Source: Aphelocoma coerulescens
Taxonomy: Eukaryota > Chordata > Aves > Passeriformes > Corvidae
Assembly (NCBI RefSeq): GCF_041296385.1
Contig: NC_091022.1
Span: 18,495,967 to 18,559,966 of the forward strand
Direction: 5' to 3'
Length of the DNA: 64,000 nucleotides
Made by a program: the position numbers and the translations under genes. Under the pieces are notes generated by a model. The model was given only the letters and a program-made list of their open reading frames with translations. It did not search any database and was not told the DNA's origin. Positions 28,101-40,100 of this stretch are shown piece after piece (the first letter of the stretch is position 1; every line of letters starts with the position of its first letter).

Positions 28101-31100
28101 GGACCAGCAGGAGACGCTGGACTGAAAGGACAGACTGTACGTAACCACTGTGGTTGATGCAAAACAAGTAGTCCAAGAATTGGCAACATGAACTAATAGT
28201 AAGGATGCCTGCTCTTATTACAGGGAGAAAATGGAGATCAAGGTTTAATGGGGTTTCAAGGATTCCCAGGTCCAAAAGTATGTGCTTGTTCTTTTCTCTT
28301 AGACTGTAAGCTATTTACAGAGTGAGAACATTATGAAAGCATAGAATTAATCAGCTTTAACACTAATTTGTTCAAAATATCTCTGAACTGTTGGAACATG
28401 GTAGGCAAAACTGTGTACTCAGTGTCTAAGGACAAACATTCTGGGTCAGTGCTTGGTATTTTCACTGTTACTGCTCTTAGAAATTATCTTACTTTCACTC
28501 ATTACAAGAGTTTGAAACAAGTGGATAGCTAATGTTCATGTTTGATTAAACTGTTCCTTTGCATTTTCAGGGTCCTGCAGGGGACATTGGCTTAGTTGGA
28601 ATTCTGGGCCCAAAAGGTCCAACAGGCCAAGTTGTAAGTGTTTCACTCCATGAAAGTGATTGTTAGGATGGTTTGCAAGTGGCACATGTTTTTAACTTAG
28701 GGAATCTTTTTTATTTTCTTATTAACAAGGCCAGAACCCTCTAACCAAACCTTTCTGTCCAGATGCCCTTTGCTTGTACTGTAATACTGCTCTGGTTACA
28801 TCATGCTTACAGACACACAAACAGAGCTGGGCCCTTAATCTTGAAAGAAAAAAGCCTGCTGATTAAGTGTGGATCTCCTACTGTAATCTTATGACCTTGT
28901 ATTTCTTCTTCAATTGGGGTTGAACATTCTTCTTACTGGCAAAACTGCTGATTGTATAACTGTGTTCTACAGCAAAAGAAAATAGGGATCAAACTTTGCC
29001 TGCAGTAAGACACAGTGGTGCTCAGGCATTACTGATTAATAGGTAGTCTTTTTTTAATGAACATTTTCTTCTTCTCTAAAATGCTCCGAACCTTCATTTG
29101 CTCATTCTTCATGACATTCTGCTTCGCTACTCACCAAAAAAAGTGCAAACATCTTTAATATTTTGTGCATCCAGCTTATGGCATCAAGTGTGAAAGGTTG
29201 AAGCATGGAACTACTACAGCATGTTCTCTCACTGCTGCCTTTGCCTTCACAGAACTGAATTTGTTCAGTTAACCAGATGCAAAGCAGCAGCTTTAGGGGA
29301 CTGCTCTAATAGCTACTTTATTTTTCTAAACGTTCCTCCACAAGATAAACACTGGACACAAGCAGTTTGTTCTAGGAGAAATGGAACAGACGTGTGACGT
29401 TTTAGCAGCATTTACTGGCAGCCTTACAAGAGTACTTGTGGGCAGTAATATAGCTCAAGATATAGTTGGTTGTAGCTCAATAAATATGTGGTCTTTTGTA
29501 ATCAGAGTGCTTAAGTTTCCACTGTTTTTAGTGCATCAGTTTTCACATTAAAGAATGTTTGGGGGCTGTCCAAGCACAACTATTACAAATTATTTAAATA
29601 CTTACCTTACTGATTTTGTTGCAATGTGCACTCAATATTTAGAGAGTATCACCATGATCTTTTGGATATTTGACAGGTCTGTGTGCTAAGCAACTTTAAA
29701 CAAGGATATGTCATGAGGATTTTCTTCATTTTGGAAACATGGTGAACTAATAAATTCTTTGCTTGTTTACAGGGATATATTGGCCCTGTTGGTCAAGAAG
29801 GCATAGCAGGCCCAACTGGCAGGCCTGTAAGTTTCCCTTCACTTTTGCACAATTTGGTTATTTCGCTACCCTTTTGTTCAATCATCTTGTTGTCAAACTA
29901 GCAACCTTCTTATTTTTGTTTACAAATAGCAACTAGCAGGACCTTCCTTGTTATACCATGCTGGAAAGTTAATGCATGTGACTCCAGCATCTGTAATACA
30001 AACAAGAAAAAAATGACAAAAAACAGTGACACAAAAGTAATTGCAATGGCTTTCTGGCTAAGTACAGCATACAGAGGGCACGTCTACAGGGGCAGTGGGC
30101 AAGTCTACGTGTAAAACAGCACATAGTAATCACCATCTGGATAGTCTTTCTCAGCCTTTGGTCTGAGATATATCTACAGAGTATCCACAGTTTCAATATA
30201 GTTTATTTTTTATTTGTTGTCGGTTGAACTGTCCAGAGTGCCCCTCCAGACACTCTGGGAGTGCCCATGAGCCCTTGCAAGGCTGTTCCAGGTGCTGACG
30301 AGGTCCCTGTTACAGCTCAAACGTCATCTTGTTCTTTCTGACAACTTTCAATGCACCCCAGGTTCTCTGCACTGGGGGAGCTCTGTCCTCATCCCTGTTT
30401 CCATCTCTTGTAACACTCATGGTGCCAGAGCCAGATTTGTTTTGCAAGAGAACCCCATGGCTCATGTCTCTAGACCACCCAACCATGTAAGACAGTTTTA
30501 GGAGCCCTTTGTACCATGAAGGTTCCTCTGCCTGATCAACTAGACTTGGAGTGAATGAGAATGTCTAAAAATCAAAATAATCATAACCATAACAAACACA
30601 AAATAAAAGTAATAAATGCAAATATTTACAAGTGAAATAGAAAGAATTCTAGAATTCTTTCCACTTGTTGGAAAAATCGATACTTTGTCTTGCTCCATTC
30701 TTTTCAGTTGCACTGAGGAGGAAAACTTTACAGTTGTGTGTACTTGTATGAAGGCTTTTAATAGACTTCATATTGAATGCTAGAGTTTGTCATCATCAAG
30801 AAAGCATTTTAGTTGAAGATTACTTCTACGTGTTATGAAATACAGCCATCAAGATGCACAAATTTTCCAGAGAAGAATTGTAAGATTGTTGCCATGCTTG
30901 GGAACACAATTTAAATGTAAAACTAGTCAAAAATAGGGATAGAAAAATAGTGTCTAATCTGATTATGAGACTAGAACTAATAACGGCATAAAAACATATA
31001 TGTGGTGAATGGATTTGTTCATTGATGAAGAGTACTGAGTTTTGTTCTCTAAAGATGGTGAAGCACTGATGTGTTGAATGTGGATGAAATTGTGGAGAAC

Positions 31101-34100
31101 ACAGGTGATTGACAGGGACAACACAGTTAGAATTACTGAAAGAAAACATATTTGCAAGCTGAAGAATACAGCTTTCCACAAGGAATCACAAGATGTTTTC
31201 AAGTAATTTCATTTTCTACTAGTACAGGAAAATTAAACCCCCAGATCTGTAAATACTTCCACAGATGAGATTGGACTTCTCATGTGAGCAGTATAATTCT
31301 CACGGATATCAATCTGCTTATCTCAGTCCTAGGCAGCTAGAAAGCATATCAGAATAACAGCTGCTCTTTCTTACAGGGACCGAGAGGTGAGAAGGGCATG
31401 AGGGGTGAAATGGTAAGATGAAACAACTTTTGTGCTTTCCTTTGGCTGTGTAAAATCTATTCCTGAATATACTTATGCATGCTCTGAATGCCAGGAAGTT
31501 GTGTTGTGCTTGTGGAGCACACTGGCCAAGAAAGCTGGTAGCCTGTGTTAGAAATCTGAGCTTTTCTTCTTCAAGTTGACTTATGTAGATATGCCCAGTG
31601 GGTGTGAGATGCTGGGCTGTATGGCCCCTGGTCATATAGCAGTCACATACTCCAAATCTGTCCAGTTCAGATCTAAAAGGAAAATCTTGTGTCACATTTG
31701 TTGTCAAAGATCTAGTGCCTCACAGCATGCACATGTTCATAGACCTGTATCTTCTTGTCTAGAGAGGGACAAGCTCAGGAGAAGCCTAGACCTGTGGGTG
31801 GGTGCCCCTGAAATGTATTCCAACCATAGGAACCATGGGCAGCACTGATAGGTTATGAATTTGCTGTCTTTCATTTTTCAGCAAGAGTCATTGTACATTC
31901 ATGAATGTTGGATTTAATTTTAAATTTGTGTTAGAGCCAGTAAAGTCTCAAATTCGTTATGGCTATGTGAAAAGTCATTAAGTTATCATATTTACAGCAA
32001 ATATGAACACAAAGTTGATAACGATGATATTACCTTCCATGACAGACGTATTAGCTCCTTTTCCAGTAATTAGAAGATGTGATCTTATTCCTGTTTCTCT
32101 CTACCCTGCCATCACACTTAAAATTAATTAGTTTCACTTATTGTATTTTGCCTTTAGCCACCACCTCCAAAAAATTCAGTCAAACTGCCTTTTAAAAGTT
32201 TTGAAAAATCTGAAATATTCAAAACATCTTAAAGAATTAAAGCTTGGAACGAAGCTTCTTGTCTGTGTCTTGGAGAACTCTCCTCTTTGATTCCAATGCT
32301 TTGAGGCAATTGCTATCTCATAATAAGAGGAAAACTAGTTCCTCGATTTGTGCTGCTGTTATCCATCTTAGCTGTCTTTTTCTACTGTTTGTTCATAAGA
32401 ATTGTTATGATACCATAGAGCTAAAAATGCTGACACTTAAAAAAAATCCAAAAATAATCCTCAGAAAACATCCAAAATGGTGAAAAAGAAACATCTGTTT
32501 CCATTATTGGTGCTGGTGTTTAAGAAGTTATTTCCTAAAAAAGTTATTGAATTCATCGAGACGAGTTAATCTAGTAAGGCTGCCTTCAGAAGAATGTTTA
32601 GTTTAAAATCATATACAGAGGCATTACTTTCCCCCAAGAAAGAGATTTCTTTCCAACTACTTTCACACACAAAGGAGACCAAATTTTTTTTCATCCAACT
32701 GTGTATTCTGAGCTTTAATTTATACCTTTAAGATTTATATTGGCATTCTTCCTAGAATCACATCAATTTTAACCTTTTTGTAGTATAGTTATATTTTTTA
32801 GTCTGTCAGGGTTACAGAGTTCATTACTAGAAAGAAATATCCTTTTATCCCCAGAAAAACATGGCATGTAAAATCATGTCTTCTTATTGAGGTCAGTGGT
32901 GAAGCACACATTCTTTCTTTGTTAAAATACTGTCTTCAAGAATTTTAAAAGTCTTGGAAAATATTAGTGTCCTTGGGATTGTATTTCAGCTGGTGGGGGG
33001 GTCCGTGGCTCTGACCCAGGAAGAGGTGACTGGTCCGGAGAGATGGTCCCGGAAGGGATCGCCTTCCCGAGGCCCAGTGTCTTCCTCTCAGCTGCTGGCA
33101 AAGGAGGGCCCTTGCAGAGGCTATCAGCTCTTTAGTGATTGTCAGCTCGTGATTCCAGCTCAGCTCTGCAGGGCATCCTCCAGGCCAAACCAGACCAGAG
33201 AGAGACGAGAGGCCCGTGTGGCTGGTTCCGCACAGAGGTAGCTTTATTGTTGGTTCCCTCCGGCGAAGGGGAAAATCCAGGGACGAGCTCTCTCTTCCTC
33301 CGGCGAAGGGGCTTTCTTTTATAGGGATACAGGGGATCAGCAGGGGACCAATGGGTTACAGAGGGTCTGGGACAGACCAATGGGTTACAGAGGGTCTGGG
33401 ACAGACCAATGGGTTACAGAGGGTCTGGGACGGACCAATGGGTTACAGAGGGTCTGGGACAGACCAATGGGTTACAGAGGGTCTGGGACGGACCAATGGG
33501 TTACAGAGGGTCTGGGACGGACCAATGGGTTACAGAAAGATCTGCATAGTGTCTCTCAAAGGATTGTGGGTCCACTTTTCCCGCCATGACCCAAGAAGCG
33601 GCTGCCCCTTTCAGGGAGTCCTGCTGGGCGATTGCAAAATCTCTTGTCTCAGCAGAGATCCCTCCAGGGCAAGGGCTGGGCATATCCCACAGGATTGCTC
33701 ATGCTTTCAAAGTTGAGCATATGTACTATTGTATGTAAAATCAGAGCATCTCAGCATTAGAAAAAGATTGGGATTTTGGCCTTTGAACTTCTGTTCAATC
33801 AAATGAAGTGATTAAAGAATTAAGGAACACACTGAAACTAACTGGTTTAGTCTCTGCTTTTGTTTTTATGAACTGGAATTACACTTTTCTCACTTAAATT
33901 CTAATGCGCTCAAAGGTTAAATTAAGTAGATTTGTAAAAGTAATCCGGAACATTCCAGTAAAACATTTAGCAATTAACTTAGTCCATGAAAAGTGTAACT
34001 TAGCCTTATTTTTCTGCTCTGCAGCAGAAAGAAAGAACATTGGTAAAAGCCCTACTCTGTGCAGTATCATTATGTTTTTAAGATTTGTAAAGATAATTGC

Positions 34101-37100
34101 TATAGCTCTCTGAAGTTTTGATGCAATTTGGAAATGTGATATTCCACAAAGTAGTTCACTATAGTTAACAAATAGCATTCAGTATTTTCCTTTTTTTTCC
34201 CCCTTGGGTTTTACTGGCAAGGAGACAGTGGATTGAGACAAATGACATTCCTCTTTTGCAAAATACCTTAAACTCATTGGAACAGTGCAGGGTTTTATTT
34301 TTAAAACATTCAGTTCTATCTCAAAAACCACTATAAATTTGAACTGCTCTTGTCCCAAGACTTTTTGACTCCTAAAATGGTGACACACGCCAAGAACACA
34401 GAACATTAACTGAAGCATTCGGTCATCTGAAAAATACACTGGAATGTCTAAATCTCAGCATTCAGAACAAGGACATCTATTCATCCAAGAGCAGTGGTTA
34501 CCTAGGGACAAACTGTTGAAGACTTTGTACCTTTCCTTGACTTGGTATTTGCATAATCAAGCCCTGAACCAAGATAAACAAATATATCCTTACAATGTAA
34601 AATTTGTTTCTCAAGATTCTTTTTCACACTTTCTCTTTCATTTTATACTAAACCTACTTGGCCAAGCATGATCAGACAGGCCAGTAAAATATTCACATGT
34701 GACTGAAGGTATCCTGGAACAGTCTAACTGCACCTGAGCACGTGATCTGATAAATTAAATGTGGAGTCAGCCTTCCCAGCTGGCATATAACAGTATGGCT
34801 CTCTGAAACCCAATTGATTTGCAACAGCTGAAGAACTACGCCAAAATAGTGAATATAATCTTTGTAAACTGAAATCAGTTTTGTAATAATGAATAACAAC
34901 AATATTTTATGCATATTTAATAGTAATGGGATTTAAAAGAAAATTTCCAGCTGGGCAATAATCAAACTCAGAAGAGTAAAAGAAAGCTAGATATTTGACA
35001 CATCCCACAGGGATTTCCATACTATTAGTACTACATATTCTAAAATTACTTTTATTTCCATTTTCCAACATTAATGATTAACATCTTTTATAGAGATGTT
35101 AATCATTAAATTTTTACCTGAAAGATGGCTTCCAGTTCCTTCTATAGGTGTAAGTGGATGAAACATAAATAAGGTCAGGATGTATCAGTTGAAAAGCTGA
35201 CAATATTTACAACCCATAGACCTTATCTTATTAAGGTCTTCTTGGTTAAGTATCAGAAAATCATCTATCTAAACATCCAGAAGTTGCTTCAGTTTTGAAT
35301 TTTCTCTATTCTCCAAAGAACACATACAAGCCATTTACAGTCCATCAACAGAGCCTTGTATAGAGCTGGTGCTTGGAACTAAATGATGGCCCCCACTTTT
35401 CACACCCTTCATAATCCAGCACCTGAGCCCCTCTGGCATGGCCAGGGCAGGTGACATACAAACAAACTTCACGTGTGCAGCTGTCATTGTGACCCCTGGC
35501 AGATGCATTCCCTGGTACTACCACATGCTCTGCCTTAGGAGTAGGTCTGAGTCTGTCTAGAGAGAGTAAGAAATGCAGATGATATTCTCCTAAGAAGTGA
35601 AAATTTGCAGCCTCATGACTTAGGTACATTGCTTCTATCTTGTTTGAGATCCTTTTCTCAAAAAACATAAATGAGTTCATGTTAGATTGAATCTGGCCTT
35701 TCTTTAACAATTTCTAGCTGCCCTTGGTTTTGGCAGCTCGAGCATAGCCTGAGTTCAGCAGTTGTAGCGCGAAGTGACACTCACACAGATCTTGCTTGCT
35801 GTGAAATCTCACAGCAGAAACATTTCTTATTACTAAATCAAGTGATTTACAACTTAATTCCTATTTGACTAGATCAGTTTCACAATATTTGTCAGCATGA
35901 CCACGTCACATCAGATCATTTCTCTTTTGGCAGAGATTTAGTACTAGTGTGACCATACTGATGTATGAGGGCTTTTGTTGGAACAGCTTATTGCGCTCAA
36001 GTAATTGGTACAAGCAGCACTGACAAAGGAATGTTCTGCTTAAATTGACTTAGCTGTGTTGAAAGGTTTTTACTAATTTAAGGAGCAGATCTAGCCCATG
36101 CCTTTCATTCCTTCTCTTTTTCTCAAGGCGCTGCCACCTATTCTTTTCCTTGCCATCATTTGTGCCACGGTTTATGTTACAACAGCTCCTAGAAACTTTG
36201 AGTATATAGAGCTTGAAGATAAGAATCTTACAGAGACACAAATGTCATTGCATGTTATTAAATATTCACAACCATTCCATCTTAATGGGAATAGTTGATT
36301 AAAGAAAGAATAACCCAGATGGGTTTATTGTACTGGAAAGGTCCATGTTCAATCCTAAGGCAGCCTAAAACTCAGATTTAAGGCTACATGCATTGTAGGC
36401 ACTGTAAGCTAAGGAAAAGCAGCTGTTCCTTCTCCTTCTCTCCACTGCAATCATCCTACACACTAAAATGATGCCACTTAACAATGAGAAAATAAAGGGC
36501 ATAACTTCTTGAATAAAAAGGAAGCCTGCCACATCACTGTAAAACAATGAACATAACATGCTCTGGCTGAAAATTGACACTGTTAATGAATTAAACTGAT
36601 AAATGCCTGGCACATGCTCGTGGATTAAAGTGGAGCAGTTAGTTTTTTGCAACTACTGATAACATTATTTACAATGTTTTTGTGATTACTTACCCCTTCT
36701 AGTACTTATATTGTCAACACACATATAACACTGGCATAATGTACAGCGCATTATATATTAATACTTTCTATGACTTTTAATGTTCCCTTAATACCAGAAG
36801 TAATTGGAGAAACAAGTAACTAGACAACACAGCAATTCCAACCTGAATGTTCATATATTAACAGAGCAGGGTGCATTAACAATAGTAACTAATAATCTAC
36901 TGCTTTACCACAGCTGGTATCACACCTTCTTCCTTATACACATTGGGGCATTTTGTGATTTAATAAATACATAAATGTAAAACCAGAGATTTTAATATGT
37001 AACTGTTGCATTCTATCTCCATTTCTTCTAGGGGCTTCAGGGACGGCAGGGCCAGCCTGGGCCACCTGTAAGTGCATAAAAAAGTTTGCCTGTGTTTTTC

Positions 37101-40100
37101 CATTTTGACTGCACTATATAAAGATGTGAAGTACCTAATATCTGTTTTTTCCCATTTTCCAGGGACCACCTGGACCACCAGGACCAAGGGTAAATTCTGT
37201 AACAACCTTTACCTACAACACAGTGCTTTATTGAAAGTGAAAATAACAGGATCCTCTTCAAATGTACTACTTGTGACAGTGCTCAAAGAATTTACCACCT
37301 GCATTTTTGCATATTCTTATTCATGTTTTCATATTCTGAAATACCTGTTTTTTAGAAGCAAGTGGATCTCAATGCTGCTGTTCAAGCTTTGTTTGAGTCA
37401 AATGCTGCCTTGCAGATGGAGGTATATATTTAAATATATTTACAATATTATACAGGGTATGCAATTATAACTTTATTTTTTGAGGACATAACAGGGTTTC
37501 CTTTCAAAGACTTAGTTTAAAACAAATAATGGATAACAATTGATTTTAGAATGCAATGAAACATGCTAGGATTTACAGGACATAGCTGAAAAGAAATTAA
37601 GAGAAACAGCAAGACTTCGACTTTTCATCATGATTGGTAGTAATGGACGTCTACTGACTATCACACATAGTGGACTGTATCTGTTCAGACAGATAACTAT
37701 AGTGGCATTTAGGGTTTGATCAAAAAAAACCAACATGTATGTGTCTGGCCACACTGGTTGCAAGAAAATCCCTTACATGGGTGAAGTCAAATAAATTTGC
37801 ATATAATTTCTAGGTTAAGCCTCAGAGTAGATTTCAGTATTCAAAATCTGAAACCTCTAAGTTTACTCTAAAAATGCGCCTTTTTTTTCTTTTTTTTCCC
37901 TGTATCCATATTTTTATGTTAATGTGCCATAATGAAAAATTTGCATACCTAAACCTGCCTTAACATCACTGCTCTGACAATTTTAATAAAATGTACTAAT
38001 TTGTTTACTGGGATATGTTATCCTTACGTTGTTTTACGTGGCTGATTGCATTCATATAAACACTTTGATTATGTCTGGCTATTCAATGACCATTTGACTC
38101 TTACTGCACTTACTGTTGTTGTGACACTTCTTTGTGGTAACACATTTGCTAATGGCCCTTGGCAGAAATACCAGAATACTGAAGTAACTTTACTAGATCA
38201 CAGTACAGAGATATTCAAAACGCTCCACTACCTTAGCAATTTACTGCACAGCATCAAGAACCCTCTTGGCACACGGGATAACCCAGCACGCATCTGCAGG
38301 GATTTGCTTAATTGTGAACGTAAAGTGTCAGATGGTAAGTGTCCACTTTCACTAAAGCTTGAACACAAGTACCTTTGAAAGGTGTTGCTTCCAAATGCTG
38401 CTTTCTACCTTAAAATTCTGATGTGCTATATTTAATGTTTTTATTCTTTTTTATTGTATTCTCTTGCAGTATGCCTGTCACAACTATCTATATTTCATCT
38501 TTAAGATAAAATTTCTGAATTTTAAATGTGAAATTATGTAGATAACTAATATTATATAAATATTAGACAGATTCTATCTGTCAGTAAACAGATGTATCCA
38601 GAAAATTTGAAACTGACTGCAATTTTGTGATTCGAAGTTTTCCAAGAATTTATAGCTAATCTTGCAATGAATTTTGTGTGGACCAGATTCTAGATTCCTA
38701 ATGAGAAAATTGTATACAATACATTACCACTGTCAGATACACTGGCAGTCATTACATCTCAGAAGTTCCCGAATCAATATTTCAAATAAAATCCCCATCC
38801 TATTTAAACATGTAATACCATTCCAACTGTAATCAGAAGTGGTTTATTACGGTCATTTTTCTCAGTATCTCTTATTGGTATAATTTTAATAGTGAAAATA
38901 TTTTCGTGTTCCTTTTCTTTCATTCCCTTGTGAAGGTATGGTGATAACATATGTAATGTTTGCCAAGAAGTATGAATATTTTTAGCAAATTATTTAGTAG
39001 TAATTATATTTAGGTTTTATTTTTTGTCTGAAATTATATACTAACAGGAAAATACTGGATTGACCCAAATATTGGATGTCCTTCTGATGCCATTGAAGTT
39101 TTCTGCAACTTCACTGCAGGTGGTCAGACATGTTTAACACCATTGTCTGTGACAAAGGTATGCATTGCTTCTAGAGACACTGTGTCTGTGCTTGAACGCT
39201 AAACAAATGCATGCTTACTTACTTTACTCATGGAAAGGTGTTAGATTTCGGGGGGGTGTTGTGCATCTTTGTGGAAGGACATGTTATATATTCTGGTACA
39301 GAAGTTACAGTTTTTCTGGAGACTATATATGTTAGTAATTCTCACTATGTTCATTTACTCACCTATGCCAATAAAATTATTTTGTTTTGCTTTATACTTT
39401 CTTATACAAGGCATAAAAATAAGCCTGAAATACTTCTAAGCTACATTAGTATCTCATCACTCAGGGCACCTAAGCATAGAGATGCTGAGGTTGTTACAAT
39501 AGAAAGGATGAAAATATTACTGCTTTCCAACACTTAGGTACTTTTAAATGCTGTTAAGGAGGGACTAGTTTCCTTTACATCATTAGTTCATGTTCTTCCT
39601 TACATGTAGTTCTTGAACTCTTGGGAACAGAAATTTTCTGTTTGTGAAGTTCTGTATATATACTGTAGTCACTGAAGAGCTTCAAAAATACTGTGAAGTT
39701 CACATATGCATTCCTACATGTGGAAGAACCCTGAATATGAAACGGTCTTGGAGAAATTCTTCTTGAGTAATGAGTTACTATATTTTCTGTCTAAAATCAA
39801 AATATACATATGAACTTTTGCATCTGTAATGGGCTATCAGTATTGCTGGAGCCTGTGGTGTAAGAAGACTAAACAGCAGTGTGATGTGGCTTCAGTTAAA
39901 ACACTGCTGCTGCTAATATCTTTGTTTGAATCACAAAAGCATTTGTTTCAGTTTCCTTATTTAAAAATAGTGTTTTCTGGCCAGCTGTGCTTCAGCAATG
40001 TTGTAAGCACTAGCAAATGTTTATATTTAAGCTTTGAAAATGTCCTATGAAAGCTTCTGTTTACAGTAATCACTGTAAGAGAATATAACATCTCTGCTGA

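Larger units (their letters stand above)
32980..33691 (-). mobile_element. Solo endogenous retrovirus LTR (712 bp)
   Basis: Bounded by TGT...ACA and flanked by a 4-bp direct repeat GGAT (32,976-32,979 and 33,692-33,695). On the minus strand the order is U3 with seven CCAAT repeats (33,536 to 33,346), TATAAAAG (33,323 to 33,316), AATAAA (33,248 to 33,243), then U5. GC- and CpG-rich in an AT-rich intron. No internal retroviral sequence, primer-binding site or second LTR is adjacent, hence a solo LTR left by recombination. It lies antisense to COL24A1. I do not recognise the family; a 4-bp duplication would fit a gammaretrovirus-like integrase. Confidence 0.85.
28634..37031 (+). other. COL24A1: COL24A1 introns between w23 and w26
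   Basis: Introns at 28,634-29,772, 29,827-31,376 and 31,413-37,031. They hold an unidentified GC-richer block at about 30,190-30,540, the solo LTR at 32,980-33,691 and a perfect 16-bp hairpin at 35,071-35,109. The collagen-like open frame at 33,216-33,716 comes from the LTR repeats and is not an exon. Confidence 0.7.

Noticed and set aside
33216..33716. A collagen-like open frame with repeated [14 protein letters not shown] words
   Set aside because: The periodicity is the 29-bp LTR repeat translated in different frames. Glycines are not every third residue and no splice-bounded exon exists.
36098..36298. Small ORF with a hydrophobic N-terminal half resembling a signal peptide
   Set aside because: Short, inside an intron, no promoter or conservation evidence; the kind of frame expected by chance.
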